Source of the DNA: Agrobacterium cavarae
Lineage (GTDB): Bacteria; Pseudomonadota; Alphaproteobacteria; Rhizobiales; Rhizobiaceae
Reading direction: 5' to 3'
Assembly: GCF_004310285.1 (NCBI RefSeq)
Contig: NZ_SISF01000030.1
Span: forward strand, 310,001-374,000
Length of the DNA stretch: 64,000 bases
Position numbers and translations under genes: made by a program. Position 1 is the first letter of the stretch, and each line of letters begins with the position of its first letter. Shown one piece after another: positions 36,236 through 46,220 of the stretch. Under the pieces are notes generated by a model, which did no database searches, was not told the origin of the DNA, and worked only from the letters and a program-made list of their open reading frames with translations.

Positions 36236-36953
36236 GTCTAAGTGCTCTCGATGGAAACGCGGATATGAAGAGTTGATGGTTGTAACGTGTCGGTCGCAGG
36301 GTTTAACGCGGCGCGAGGCGCAACTGTTTTACTTATAGCGACCAATTCGATTCGCATGATTTTCTCATCAGCACAGTTTTGGGAATGCCCGATCACCTCA
36401 TCCAAACAGGTTGGGTGTGGTCCGGTGGAACGACATTTTTCGTGGAGACCCGCGCATCATGCGATGGGAAAGGAAGAAGCTTTTTCAAGCTCGAGATCGA
36501 AGCTTTGATGGAACACAGGATAAAGTTATATGGTAAAAATAATGTTACTGATTTTGACAGAAGACAATTATCGGAAGGTGAGAATTTCGGAACGACTATA
36601 TGACGCTTAGACGTGAACGTGCCTAACCTTACGTGAGGTCGGATTCATGGCGTTTACATCTGTCCGAAATCGTACTGTTCCTCAAATATAGTTCCAGAAC
36701 GTCACCATTCAAAACAGTATTTCCCTGGTTGGTACAGGATCATCACGGCGGAACCGGATCCTATGACAGCAAGCTCCGCCTTGCACGCCGCGTTTAGGAG
36801 CAACTATGTTGCAGTCCGCTCCATCAAGTAATGGAGCGAGGCTCGTATATGCTCTCTTTGTTTGCTAATGGCACTCACGTGCGGTCAAGAAAATCTGGCC
36901 ACTCTCTGACAGTGTTATGGTTTACTTATCTTCCGGTTTCGCCAGCTTATGAA
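36236..36953. other. Intergenic region, only weak ORFs
   Basis: A frame at 36385-36603 (plus) could encode about 72 residues including the stretch FFVETRASCDGKGRSFF and a charged C-terminus, but it lacks a clear ribosome binding site and is not recognised. A second overlapping frame starts at 36287. Neither is called a gene. Confidence 0.35.
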
Positions 36954-36973
36954 GCGATCATATGCATGATCGC
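36954..36973 (-). terminator. Possible terminator after SMP-30 gene
   Basis: GCGATCAT and ATGATCGC form a perfect 8-bp stem with a 4-nt loop, 13 bp beyond the stop of the minus-strand gene at 36987. No strong T-run follows. Confidence 0.5.
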
Positions 36974-36986
36974 CTCGTAACCGTCA

Positions 36987-37907
36987 TCACGGCGTCTGCG
37001 CGCCACGCGTCGCAAGATAGACCGAGTAGAGCGACTTGGTCGCTGTAATGAACAGGCGGTTTTTCTTCGGGCCGCCGAAGGTGAGGTTGGCCACCGTCTG
37101 CGGCACTTTGATCTTGCCGAGAAGCGTGCCTTCCGGTGAAAAGCAATGGACGCCGTCGCCAGCGCTGGTCCAAAGGTTTCCTGTTGTGTCGAGACGAAAG
37201 CCGTCGGGCAGGCCACTATCCAGGTGGCAGAACTCTTTGCCATTCGTCAGCGTCTTACCATCGACCACGTCGAACACCCTGATGTGACGCGGACGTGAGA
37301 CATCATGGCTGAAGGAGCTGTCGGCAACGTAGAGTTTTGTTTCGTCAGGCGAAAACGCCAACCCGTTCGGCTGCACGAAGTCGTCGACGGCGATCTCCAC
37401 CTCGCCGGATGCAGGATCGATCCTGTAAACGTTGCGGGTCTTCTGTTCCGGCTCGGATTTATAGCCTTCATAGTCGGAAAGAATGCCGTAGGTCGGATCG
37501 GTGAACCAGATGCTGCCATCGGATTTGACGACGACATCATTAGGTGAGTTCAGCCGCTTGCCATTATAGCTGTCCGCCAGCACCGTGATCGAGCCGTCGT
37601 TTTCTGTCCGCGTCACGCGACGGCCGCCATGCTCGCAGGAGATCAGCCGGCCCTGACGGTCACGCGTATTGCCATTGGCGAAATTGGACGGCTGACGGAA
37701 AACGGAAACTCCGCCATCCGGCACCCAGCGAAGGATGCGCTGGTTGGGAATGTCGCTGAAGAGCAGGCAGTTGAGGTCGGCGAACCAGACCGGTCCCTCG
37801 CTCCAGCGGCAGCCGGAATAGAGTTCTTCCAGTTCGGCGTTGCCGACGATCAGATGTCGGAAGCGGTCGTCGCGAATGTCATAAACGGAGCTTTGATCTT
37901 TGGTCAT
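36987..37907 (-). CDS. SMP-30/gluconolactonase family protein
   Basis: A six-bladed beta-propeller lactonase of about 306 residues that probably opens a sugar lactone in the cytoplasm. Family marks: SEGPVWFADLNCLLFSDIP, FANGNTRDRQGRLISCEHG, LNSPNDVVVKSDGSIWFTDP with metal-binding Asn/Asp, PNGLAFSPDETKLYVADS and LPDGFRLDTTGNLW. No signal peptide. The ATG at 37907 is preferred to a TTG three codons upstream. It is last in the CUT2 sugar transporter operon, suggesting the imported compound is a sugar lactone or is oxidised to one. Confidence 0.92.
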   Translation of the reverse strand: MTKDQSSVYDIRDDRFRHLIVGNAELEELYSGCRWSEGPVWFADLNCLLFSDIPNQRILRWVPDGGVSVFRQPSNFANGNTRDRQGRLISCEHGGRRVTRTENDGSITVLADSYNGKRLNSPNDVVVKSDGSIWFTDPTYGILSDYEGYKSEPEQKTRNVYRIDPASGEVEIAVDDFVQPNGLAFSPDETKLYVADSSFSHDVSRPRHIRVFDVVDGKTLTNGKEFCHLDSGLPDGFRLDTTGNLWTSAGDGVHCFSPEGTLLGKIKVPQTVANLTFGGPKKNRLFITATKSLYSVYLATRGAQTP

Positions 37908-37940
37908 GGGCGTCAATCGGCTTGAAAGTGTTGCGTTGGT

Positions 37941-38888
37941 TCAGCGGGTGGCCTTGGGGCCGCTCGCCAGAAAAATCACGGAGATAATAATGAGGCCAGT
38001 GAGGATAAGGCGCGCACCCGCACCGAACCCATAAGTGTTCAGCATTGAGACCACAAGGAACATAAAGAGCGATGCGCCCCAGATGCCAGGCACGTTGGAA
38101 TCGCCCCCGGCGACGGCTGTGCCGCCGATGACGACAACGGCAATCGACATCAGGAGATATTCCGACCCCATGTTGAGCGCTGCACCGCCGGAAAAGCTTG
38201 CCAGAAGATATCCGGCGATGGCGGCGAGGACGGAGCAGAAGACATAGGTCGCGAAGCGCGCGCCATCGACGGGAATGCCGGTCATGCGGGCCGCAAAGGT
38301 GCTCTGGCCTATGGCCGAAATCCAGCGCCCGTAGAACGACCGGTCAAGCAGCACCCAGGCGATGACCGAAAGGAAAAGTGCAACGAGCGCCACATTCGGT
38401 ATGCCAAAAGTACTGGAGATAGCGAAGTTAGCCAGTGTTTCAGGTGGTCTGATGCGCAGCCCACGATTGGACCAGATCGCAATCGACTGAACGATGAAGC
38501 TCATCGACAGCGTTGCGATGATGGGCGGGATTCGTAACAGCTTGATCAAGGTGTAGTTGCCGATACCCACCGCAATTCCGATGAGGATGGCGATGAGCAG
38601 TCCGGGAAGGATAAGACTGTCGGACACGTCCATGAACTTCAGCGCCAGCGTGCCGGACAGCGTCATGGTGGCGGGGACGCAGAGATCGATATTGCCTGGC
38701 CCAAGCGTGATGACGAACATCTGGCCGATGCCGACGATGACCGAGAAGGCCGCGAATGTCAGCGCCGCATGGGAAAGCCCGAAGGAGCTTGCGCCGCCGG
38801 TGAACATCACGGTGATGACCCAGACAGCAACCGTCGCGGCAAAGGACCAAATCCACGGTTTTTTGGTGAAGGCAGCGAGGCGGCTCAT
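37941..38888 (-). CDS. CUT2 ABC transporter permease (RbsC-like)
   Basis: A 315-residue permease of the ribose-type family with about eight to ten helices. It contains FVITLGPGNIDLCVPATMTLSG, RIPPIIATLSMSFIVQSIAI and VVIGGTAVAGGDSNVPG, the last being the family-typical region near the ATPase contact. It overlaps the preceding permease by 4 bp. Two different permease genes imply a heterodimeric channel. Confidence 0.92.
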   Translation of the reverse strand: MSRLAAFTKKPWIWSFAATVAVWVITVMFTGGASSFGLSHAALTFAAFSVIVGIGQMFVITLGPGNIDLCVPATMTLSGTLALKFMDVSDSLILPGLLIAILIGIAVGIGNYTLIKLLRIPPIIATLSMSFIVQSIAIWSNRGLRIRPPETLANFAISSTFGIPNVALVALFLSVIAWVLLDRSFYGRWISAIGQSTFAARMTGIPVDGARFATYVFCSVLAAIAGYLLASFSGGAALNMGSEYLLMSIAVVVIGGTAVAGGDSNVPGIWGASLFMFLVVSMLNTYGFGAGARLILTGLIIISVIFLASGPKATR

Positions 38889-39826
38889 TGGTTTTTCTCC
38901 CGCTTCTCGAGACGGTTGAGCAGAATGCGCAGGGCGAGCACGATGATGAGGATCGCGCCCTGTGCGCCGATCTGCCAGTCTGGCGAAATGCGCATGAAGG
39001 ACAGGAAAGAGCCCGCGAGCGTCAGCGTCAGAGCGCCGATCACCGCACCGATCGGGGAAACACGCCCGCCGACGAATTCACCACCGCCGAGAATGACGCC
39101 AGCAATCGATAGAAGCGTGTAGCGCAGGGCAATGTTGGCATCGGCCGACGTCGTCAGTCCCACGAGCGCTATCCCGGAGAGGACAGCAAAGAAGCCTGCC
39201 AGCGCAAAGGTTGCGGCACGAATGCCGACCACCGACCAACCGGACCGCTCGACCGAGCGCAGATTGCCGCCGACGCCGCGCATCAGAACGCCAAAGGATG
39301 AGCGCATGACGATGTAATGGGCGACCACTGCGATCACGATGCTGGCAATGATGGCGACCGGGACGAATGGCGACTTTGCCGTCATCAAGGCGCGCACGAA
39401 GGCCGGTGCCTGTCCACCGGGGGACGGCAGGATCAGAACGGCAAGACCACCCCAGACGAAGCTCATTCCGAGTGTTACGACAATGGAAGGCAGGGCACGC
39501 AGGTGAATGACGGCGCCAAGCACCGCATAGACGCCGATCGCCGCTGCAAAAATACCGATTCCGATGACGGGAGAATCCTGAAGAAACGTTGCGGTCACGC
39601 AGGCGCAGAAGCTGACGAAGGTGCCCATCGACAGGTCAAGATCATTGACAGACATGATCAGCATCTGCGCGATGGTTGCTAGTGCGATCGGCACCGCCAG
39701 ATTGAATAGCAGGTTCATGCCGGTATAGCTCATGGCCCGCGGCTGCATGTAGAAGACTGCAATCAGCAGGAAGGCGAGCGACGCGGCGGGAATGACAAGG
39801 CGAAGGGTGTTGGCGGAAACTTTCAT
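38885..39826 (-). CDS. CUT2 ABC transporter permease (RbsC-like)
   Basis: A 313-residue permease paralogous to its neighbour. Marks include MLIMSVNDLDLSMGTFVSFCA, LPSIVVTLGMSFVWGGLAVL, RAATFALAGFFAVLSGIALV and AGVILGGGEFVGG. It overlaps both the ATPase gene upstream and the second permease downstream by 4 bp. Confidence 0.92.
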   Translation of the reverse strand: MKVSANTLRLVIPAASLAFLLIAVFYMQPRAMSYTGMNLLFNLAVPIALATIAQMLIMSVNDLDLSMGTFVSFCACVTATFLQDSPVIGIGIFAAAIGVYAVLGAVIHLRALPSIVVTLGMSFVWGGLAVLILPSPGGQAPAFVRALMTAKSPFVPVAIIASIVIAVVAHYIVMRSSFGVLMRGVGGNLRSVERSGWSVVGIRAATFALAGFFAVLSGIALVGLTTSADANIALRYTLLSIAGVILGGGEFVGGRVSPIGAVIGALTLTLAGSFLSFMRISPDWQIGAQGAILIIVLALRILLNRLEKREKNQ

Positions 39827-41286
39827 GGCTGCGCCTCCCCTGAAAAGGATGCTGCCAGCACATTCTGTTCGGTAATGTCTTCGCCGACAAGTTCTGCCTG
39901 TATTGCCCCATCGCGGAATACGTAGACGCGGTCACACAAGCGAATCTCGTCCATCTCCGTCGAGTACCAGATGAAGGTCCGACCGTGCGCGGCTTCCGTT
40001 CTCAAGATGTCATAGACCTCCTGTTTGGTGCCGATATCGACGCCGCGCATCGGGTCGTCCATCAGCACGGTGCTGGCGGTTGTCGCCAGCGCCCGGGCAA
40101 AGAGCACCTTCTGCTGGTTGCCGCCGGAGAGTGAGAGAATCTTGTTGCCCATGTCGGGGGTACGAATTTCGATCCGCTTCTTCCACTCGGCGCCAAGTTC
40201 GCTCTCACGTGACCTGTCCACCAATCCACCGGACGAAATGTCCCGCAGTGATGCGACCGACAGATTTTTAAGAATGCTCCAAAGTGAGAAGGTGCCGTTC
40301 AGGCTACGGTCCCCGGCAACGAAGGCGAGGTCGGCCTTGCGGTTGGGCAGCCAGCTGCTGTTCTTTGCCAGATAAAGATCGAGCAGCGCTTCCGTCTGGC
40401 CATGACCGCCAAGGCCGGCAAGACCAATGATCTCGCCGCGATAGGCCTCAAACGCGATCTCTGAACCGCGGCGTTGCGCCATGGAGAGAACTTTTTCACT
40501 AGACCGGACGCGGGCAGTCTTCTGCCTGTCCTGATCCTTGACGACACTGCCCATGGCTTCGACCAGCGTCCGTGTGGTGAATTCGCTTGCAATCCGATTG
40601 GCGACGACGCGGCCATCCTTCATCACGACAATGCGGGTGGCGGTCGACAGGATCTCACCAAGAATATGGGAGATCAGCAGCACCGAGCCGCCCTCGCGCA
40701 CAAAACGGCGCACATAGGCCATGAGTTGCTCCGCAAGGCCGGCATCGAGCGAAGAGGTCGGTTCGTCGAGGATGACGAGCCGGGGCGCATCCGGCGTGCG
40801 GCAGAAATTGATTGCGATTTCCACCATTTGGCGTTCTGCGATGGAAAGGTCGGAAATCGTCGCTTCGCAATCGATCCCGTGGCCTGGAAAGATGTCGTCG
40901 ATGGTCTGGCGTATCGCGGAAAGCGCGCGTCCGCGCCAGTTCCGGCCGCTCATGCCCGGATGCATGATCCGCACATTCTCACTGATCGTCAGGTTCGGGC
41001 AGAGGGATAGTTCCTGGAATACGCAGCGGACACCACCTGCGCGCGCTGCCGAAATGCCCTGTCGACCCGGTGCTCCGCCATAGGAGATCGTGCCCTCATG
41101 CGGTGTCAGGCCACCATTGATGACATTGACGATGGTGGATTTGCCTGCGCCATTGTGGCCAACCAGGCCAAGACATTCGCCTGCGCGGATGATGAGATCG
41201 GCGCCGTCCAGCGCCTTGACGGCGCCGAAGACGACTTTGACGCCGCGTGCGGCGACGACTTCTTCCGTCTCGATGATGTCATTCAT
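39823..41286 (-). CDS. CUT2 ABC transporter ATPase (RbsA-like, two ABC domains)
   Basis: An ATPase of about 487 residues with two fused ABC domains. The N-terminal domain has Walker A GHNGAGKST, a signature-like LSIAERQMVEIA and Walker B LVILDEPTSSLD. The C-terminal domain has the degenerate Walker A usual in RbsA-like proteins (GLGGHGQTEALLDL), signature LSGGNQQKVLFARAL and Walker B VLMDDPMRGVD with Asp in place of the catalytic Glu. The frame opens with TTG at 41292; the ATG at 41286 is chosen. Confidence 0.92.
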   Translation of the reverse strand: MNDIIETEEVVAARGVKVVFGAVKALDGADLIIRAGECLGLVGHNGAGKSTIVNVINGGLTPHEGTISYGGAPGRQGISAARAGGVRCVFQELSLCPNLTISENVRIMHPGMSGRNWRGRALSAIRQTIDDIFPGHGIDCEATISDLSIAERQMVEIAINFCRTPDAPRLVILDEPTSSLDAGLAEQLMAYVRRFVREGGSVLLISHILGEILSTATRIVVMKDGRVVANRIASEFTTRTLVEAMGSVVKDQDRQKTARVRSSEKVLSMAQRRGSEIAFEAYRGEIIGLAGLGGHGQTEALLDLYLAKNSSWLPNRKADLAFVAGDRSLNGTFSLWSILKNLSVASLRDISSGGLVDRSRESELGAEWKKRIEIRTPDMGNKILSLSGGNQQKVLFARALATTASTVLMDDPMRGVDIGTKQEVYDILRTEAAHGRTFIWYSTEMDEIRLCDRVYVFRDGAIQAELVGEDITEQNVLAASFSGEAQP

Positions 41287-41327
41287 GAGCAAAACGCCAA
41301 CGATCTGAAATGATGAAAAAAGGATGG

Positions 41328-41356
41328 CCGCTGCGGCGCCACGTCAGCCGCAGCGG
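41328..41356 (-). terminator. Intercistronic hairpin after binding-protein gene
   Basis: CCGCTGCGGC and GCCGCAGCGG form a perfect 10-bp stem with a 9-nt loop, between the binding-protein and ATPase genes. On the minus strand the bases after the hairpin include a short T-run. Such hairpins often cause partial termination or protect the binding-protein mRNA, raising its share of expression. Confidence 0.65.
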
Positions 41357-41376
41357 ATAGAAGGCGATGTCCGGCC

Positions 41377-42390
41377 TTACTTGCCGGCAATCACCTTCTG
41401 CGCATCAGCCTGGGAGTAATCCACATTGGCAACGCCACCCTTCTGGGTGTTTTTCAGGTTCTCTTCGAGATTGTCCTGATCGATCCGCAGGAAGGGAACG
41501 GTGAGATCCTTCTTCACATCCTTGCCGTCGAGAATCTGCTGTGCCACCCAGAAGGCGAGCGTCGAGACGCCGGGCGCAATCGAGACCGACATGGTCTTGT
41601 AGCCGCTGGCATCCTTCTGCTGCTTCCACCATTGCAGCTCATCCTCACGGTTACCCATGATGATGGTCGGGGTCGGGCGCTTGGCAGCGGCAAAAGCCTG
41701 GGCAGCACCGTAACCGTCACCGCCCTGGGTCACGACAGCCGCGATTTCAGGCAGGCTCGGCAGGATGCCGGCGACGGCGCGCTGTGCGACGTCCTGAGCC
41801 CAATCGCCATTGACCGAACCGGCGATCTTGAACTGCGGGTTCTTGGCAACGCCTGCGGCGATGCCCGCATGGATCTCGTCATCGACGGAGACACCAGCGA
41901 GGCCGCGGATTTCGAGCAGGTTGCCGCCCTTCGGCATGGCCTTTGCAAGATAATCGATCTGGCTTTCGCCCATGGCCTTGAAGTCTACGGCGATGCGCCA
42001 TGCGCAAGGCTCGGTGACGATCCCGTCGAAGGACACGACGATGATGCCGGCATCACAGGCTTCCTTGACCGCGCCGTTCAGCGCTGTCGGAGAAGCGGCG
42101 TTGATGACGATCGCATCATAACCCTGGAGGATGAGGTTCTGGATCTGGGCTGCCTGCTCCGTTGCCTGGTTTTCGGCAGTTGTGAAGGCGTCCGCGGCTG
42201 CGACCTGCTTGTCGGCAACCGCCTGCTTGGTGATCTTGTCCCAGCTCGTCAGCATCGCCTGACGCCAGGAGTTGCCGGCATAATTGTTGGAGAGCGCGAT
42301 TTTCTTCGCCGATGTATCGGCGTGAGCGGTGATGGGCATCGCGGCGCATAGGACAGCCGCCGATGCGAGAAGCATCTTTCTAAAAGCCAT
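41377..42390 (-). CDS. CUT2 ABC transporter substrate-binding protein
   Basis: A 337-residue periplasmic protein of the RbsB-like class. The signal peptide (MAFRKMLLASAAVLCAAMP to AHA) is followed by IALSNNYAGNSWRQAMLTSW, AAQIQNLILQGYDAIVINA, DAGIIVVSFDGIV and VTQGGDGYGAAQAFAAA. The frame extends to 42480, but GGAGG seven bases before the ATG at 42390 and the signal peptide decide the start. It heads the operon and is divergent from the two-component system at 42684, which may sense the same compound. Confidence 0.94.
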   Translation of the reverse strand: MAFRKMLLASAAVLCAAMPITAHADTSAKKIALSNNYAGNSWRQAMLTSWDKITKQAVADKQVAAADAFTTAENQATEQAAQIQNLILQGYDAIVINAASPTALNGAVKEACDAGIIVVSFDGIVTEPCAWRIAVDFKAMGESQIDYLAKAMPKGGNLLEIRGLAGVSVDDEIHAGIAAGVAKNPQFKIAGSVNGDWAQDVAQRAVAGILPSLPEIAAVVTQGGDGYGAAQAFAAAKRPTPTIIMGNREDELQWWKQQKDASGYKTMSVSIAPGVSTLAFWVAQQILDGKDVKKDLTVPFLRIDQDNLEENLKNTQKGGVANVDYSQADAQKVIAGK

Positions 42391-42683
42391 TGATTTTCCT
42401 CCCTGTGGCTTGCTCTTTCGGAGCCTGGAATATGTTTCGCCGCAAACCTTCCCCACGGCGGAAACGCAATTCCGTTGCACTGGAGCTCCTTTCCCCAGTA
42501 AGAGCTAAAATGACGAAGAAGGGCTGCCTTGTATAGGCGCATCACGGCAATCTTCGTGCGGACTTACGCACAAAGCTTGCGGGTTCCCGCAAGACGAAGA
42601 GCGTTGAGGAGCGCAGAATGCGAAACGGGCGCTTTCAACAGATCGCCGCCCGTCAGGTAAGATGCTTGGGAGGGCATCGGCAC

Positions 42684-43922
42684 ATGCTGGATAAACCGAG
42701 CAGCACGCTTTTTCACCACTATATGGGCATATCGCGTCTGCTCGCCGGGCAGCTTGAGTTCAACGCGATCATCCAGGCCGTGGCGACCGAGATCAGCCAT
42801 ATCATCCCGCATGACCACATGGATGTCTGCATCAAGCAGCTCGATGACAAATATCATATTGCCTATGAAAGCGGTCTTGCCAGTGCTTGGAGCCTCCAGC
42901 CGCCAGCGCTTCTGACAGGTAGCCCCATTCGCTCGGTTCTGTCAGGGGAGGTCGATTATCTCCTGAGCGGGGACGCCTGCGCCGACCCACGCTTTCATTT
43001 CGACGGTGCGTTCTCCAGCCCGATCCACGAACTCGATCTGCACAGCCGTCTGCATGTGCCGATGAAGGTGCATGGCGATATCATCGGGGCACTCAGCTGC
43101 TCGTGCCATCAGTCCAATGCCTATACGATGGAGGATGTCGCCAATGCGCGTGCCGTTGCCGACCTTCTTGCGCCCTACTTCTATGCGATCCGGGCGGCCG
43201 AGCAGGCCAAGCGCTCGGCCATCGAAGAGGCGCAGGCCAATGCCCGGGAGGAGGGCTTGCGCCTCGGTGCGCTGCAACTGACCGAGGCACTGGAGGCCGA
43301 GCGTCAGCGGATCGGCATGGATTTGCACGATCAGACGCTGGCGGATCTGACACGGCTTGTACGTCGCGTCGAACGCATGAGCCACGCGACCGAAGTGTCG
43401 GGCGAGATGCTTGAGCCGGTGATGCGCAGCCTGCAGCAATGCATGCAGGATCTGCGCGGCATCATCGAGGAAGCCAAGCCATCCATCCTGCAGCTTTTCG
43501 GCCTGGTTCAAGCGATCGAAACCTATCTCGACAGGTCGGTGAGGGACAGCGGATCGCCGATCGACTGGTCTGTCTCCGATACCACGGACGGGCTTGTCGA
43601 CAACTTGGATAACTCTGTCGCCGTCTCATTGCTGCGCATCGTCCAGGAGGCGGTCAACAACGCCATCCGCCATGCACAGCCGACCATGATAGAGGTGGAG
43701 CTATCGCAGGCGGATGATGCGCTGCGTGTCACGGTGTCGGACGATGGTTGCGGCGTTCCCGACGATAGCGGCTCCGGTGGAGGCCTTGGCATCGGCAACA
43801 TGAAGACGCGTGCGCGACTGATTTCGGCGCATTTTCATCTCGGCCCCAACGCTCGGGGGACCGGCACCCGCATCACCCTGACCTTACCGACCGGGCTCGG
43901 CGAAAAGCCTGAGGAGGCATAA
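42684..43922 (+). CDS. GAF-domain sensor histidine kinase (NarL/DegS type)
   Basis: A 412-residue soluble kinase. An N-terminal GAF domain (about 25-170) is followed by a HisKA_3 dimerisation domain with the phospho-acceptor His in RQRIGMDLHDQTLADL (His 215) and a HATPase domain with VQEAVNNAIRHA, VSDDGCGVP and GGLGIGNMKTRA. There are no membrane helices, so the signal is cytoplasmic. GGGAGGG lies upstream of the ATG at 42684; an earlier in-frame start at 42618 is less likely. It is followed one base later by its response regulator. Confidence 0.92.
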   Translation: MLDKPSSTLFHHYMGISRLLAGQLEFNAIIQAVATEISHIIPHDHMDVCIKQLDDKYHIAYESGLASAWSLQPPALLTGSPIRSVLSGEVDYLLSGDACADPRFHFDGAFSSPIHELDLHSRLHVPMKVHGDIIGALSCSCHQSNAYTMEDVANARAVADLLAPYFYAIRAAEQAKRSAIEEAQANAREEGLRLGALQLTEALEAERQRIGMDLHDQTLADLTRLVRRVERMSHATEVSGEMLEPVMRSLQQCMQDLRGIIEEAKPSILQLFGLVQAIETYLDRSVRDSGSPIDWSVSDTTDGLVDNLDNSVAVSLLRIVQEAVNNAIRHAQPTMIEVELSQADDALRVTVSDDGCGVPDDSGSGGGLGIGNMKTRARLISAHFHLGPNARGTGTRITLTLPTGLGEKPEEA

Positions 43923-43923
43923 G

Positions 43924-44646
43924 ATGGACGTTTTGATCATCGAGGACGACGTTCTGCATCGCGCCTATCTCAACGAAGCGGTGAGGGCGGCTCTGCCGGA
44001 ATGTGGCACGGTACTGGAGGCGGAGAACGGGCGGGCAGGTGAAAAGCTGGCGCGAGAAAATCGCGCCGCCCATATCGTTATGGATTTACAGATGAACGAG
44101 CGAAACGGCATCGAGGCCGCCCGCACCATCTGGAAAGAGAGGCCTGATACCCGCATCCTCTTCTGGTCCAACTATTCAGATGAAGCATATGTGCGCGGCG
44201 TCTCCCGCATCGTGCCCGAAGGTGCCGCCTATGGTTACGTGCTGAAATCCGCCTCGGACGACCGCTTGAGGCTGGCGCTACGCAGCATCTTCATCGAGGC
44301 GCAATGCGTCATCGATCGCGAAGTCCGGGGGCTGCAGGAAAAGAGCCTCGGCAAGGCGCACGGCTTTTCCGATGCGGAATATGAAATCCTGATCGATATG
44401 GCGTTGGGATTGACGGACAAGGCCATTGCACGGCGCCGGAACCTGTCGCTGCGCAGTGTGCAGAACCGCTTGCAGAGCCTCTATGAGAAGCTGAACGTGC
44501 ATCAGTCGACGGGTGAGGACGAGGCGGAAGGGCGATACAATCTGCGCACCCGCGCCATCACCGTCGCCTACCTGCGCAAGCTTCTGAATTACAGCGCGTT
44601 GGAGAGAGCCGAACGCGAGTTGGCCGAGTGGCATGGTGGAAAATGA
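43924..44646 (+). CDS. LuxR/NarL-type response regulator
   Basis: A 240-residue two-domain regulator. The receiver domain has the acidic pocket (EDD, residues 7-9), the phospho-acceptor Asp 54 in IVMDLQM and a Lys in YVLKSAS. The C-terminal helix-turn-helix (EILIDMALGLTDKAIARRR and LSLRSVQNRLQSLYEKL) is LuxR-like though divergent. It is coupled to the kinase gene. The divergent CUT2 operon is the obvious candidate target. Confidence 0.92.
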   Translation: MDVLIIEDDVLHRAYLNEAVRAALPECGTVLEAENGRAGEKLARENRAAHIVMDLQMNERNGIEAARTIWKERPDTRILFWSNYSDEAYVRGVSRIVPEGAAYGYVLKSASDDRLRLALRSIFIEAQCVIDREVRGLQEKSLGKAHGFSDAEYEILIDMALGLTDKAIARRRNLSLRSVQNRLQSLYEKLNVHQSTGEDEAEGRYNLRTRAITVAYLRKLLNYSALERAERELAEWHGGK

Positions 44647-44648
44647 CA

Positions 44649-44674
44649 AAGGCCCGGCTTTTTGGCCAGGCCTT
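44649..44674. terminator. Bidirectional terminator
   Basis: AAGGCCCGGC and GCCAGGCCTT pair over 10 bp with one mismatch around a loop containing TTTTT, just after the response-regulator stop and before the convergent dehydrogenase gene. Confidence 0.75.
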
Positions 44675-44693
44675 CGAATTTCGATCAATATGA

Positions 44694-46130
44694 TCAGTTC
44701 ATCTGGCTGACGAAGCGGGTTTCGAGATAGGCCTCGACCGCTTCCGAACCGCCTTCCGTGCCGTAACCGGAATCCTTGACGCCGCCGAAAGGCACTTCCG
44801 GAATGGCAAGGCCATTGTGGTTGATCGTCAGCATACCGGCTTCGACGCGCTGGCCGAGAGCGTGCGCCGTCTTGACCGAACCGGTAAAGGCATAGGACGC
44901 CAGGCCGAAGGGCAGGCGGTTTGCTTCCTCGATCGCATCTTCCATCGTGGAGAAGCGGTTGACGATCGCCACTGGACCGAAAGGCTCTTCGTTCATGATC
45001 TTGGCGCTTGTCGGCACGTCGGTCAGAACCGTCGGCTCGAAGAAGTTACCCTTGTTGCCGATGCGCTTGCCGCCGGTCTTCAGCGTGGCACCATGCGAAA
45101 CGGCGTCCTGAATCAGCGCTTCCATCGCCGGAATGCGGCGTTCATTGGCCAAGGGTCCCATGCCGGTGTCGGCATCCAGACCGTTGCCGATCTTCAGGCC
45201 TTCGGCATATTTAACGATGCCGTCGATGAATTTGTCGGCAATGCTATCCTGGATGAGGAAGCGGGTGGGTGCGACGCAGACCTGTCCGGCGTTACGGAAC
45301 TTGGCCGCAGCCGAGACTTCGACTGCCTTGTCGAGATCGGCATCCTCAAACACCAGCACAGGTGCGTGGCCGCCGAGTTCCATCGTGGCGCGCTTCATGT
45401 GCTTGCCGGCGAGTGCTGCAAGATGCTTGCCGACCGGGGTCGAGCCGGTAAACGAAATCTTGCGGATGACCGGGTGCGGAATGAGATATTCCGAAATTTC
45501 GGCGGGAACACCATAGACGAGGTTGACGACGCCAGCCGGAACGCCCGCATCGGCGAAAGCGCGAATGAGTTCTGCCGGCGAAGCAGGTGTTTCTTCCGGT
45601 GCCTTCACGATGATCGAACAACCGGTTGCGACCGCTGCCGAAAGCTTGCGGACCACCTGGTTGATCGGGAAGTTCCACGGCGTGAAAGCCGCGACCGGGC
45701 CAACAGGGAACTTGATCGCCAAGTTGGAGACGCCGCCGAAACGAGCGGGAATGACCTGACCATAGGTGCGGCGTGCCTCTTCGGCGAACCAGTCGATGGT
45801 GTCCGCGGCGTTGTTGATTTCGCCCTTGGACTGGGCGATCGGCTTGCCCTGTTCGCGGGTCATCAGCCAGGCGATGTAATCGATCCGCTCACGCAGAAGA
45901 TCGGCGGCCTTGCGCATGATCTTCGAACGTTCGAAGGCGGAAGTGTCACGCCAGACCTTGAAGCCCTTGTCGGCGGCGGAAAGTGCCAGGTCCAGATCTT
46001 CCTTTTCCGCATGCGCGATCGAGCCGATGATCTCATCGGTCGCTGGATCGGAAACGGCGATCGTTTTGCCGGAGAGCGCGTCGCGCCACTCGCCATTGAT
46101 GAAGAGTTTAACGTCGGGGTAGCTGTGCAT
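44694..46130 (-). CDS. NAD(P)-dependent aldehyde dehydrogenase, succinate-semialdehyde dehydrogenase type
   Basis: A 478-residue aldehyde dehydrogenase. [10 protein letters not shown], the FTGSTPVGK cofactor loop, the catalytic Glu 251 in MELGGHAP and catalytic Cys 285 in GQVCVAPTR are intact. Overall it is closest to the GabD/succinate-semialdehyde group, although alpha-ketoglutarate-semialdehyde dehydrogenases look similar and would suit sugar-acid catabolism encoded nearby. It is a single-gene unit. A perfect 9-3-9 palindrome at 46221-46241 lies about 90 bp upstream. Confidence 0.92.
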   Translation of the reverse strand: MHSYPDVKLFINGEWRDALSGKTIAVSDPATDEIIGSIAHAEKEDLDLALSAADKGFKVWRDTSAFERSKIMRKAADLLRERIDYIAWLMTREQGKPIAQSKGEINNAADTIDWFAEEARRTYGQVIPARFGGVSNLAIKFPVGPVAAFTPWNFPINQVVRKLSAAVATGCSIIVKAPEETPASPAELIRAFADAGVPAGVVNLVYGVPAEISEYLIPHPVIRKISFTGSTPVGKHLAALAGKHMKRATMELGGHAPVLVFEDADLDKAVEVSAAAKFRNAGQVCVAPTRFLIQDSIADKFIDGIVKYAEGLKIGNGLDADTGMGPLANERRIPAMEALIQDAVSHGATLKTGGKRIGNKGNFFEPTVLTDVPTSAKIMNEEPFGPVAIVNRFSTMEDAIEEANRLPFGLASYAFTGSVKTAHALGQRVEAGMLTINHNGLAIPEVPFGGVKDSGYGTEGGSEAVEAYLETRFVSQMN

Positions 46131-46220
46131 GTGAAGACCTTCGCGATTTTACCGACCGGCAGGGCGCCGGTGCATTTCGTTCAATCAGCAAATCGATTGC
46201 CGCCTGAAGCGGAACGGGAT

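Noticed and set aside
36287..36603. Two overlapping small plus-strand frames
   Set aside because: No convincing ribosome binding site, no recognised motif and no conserved context; not called as genes.
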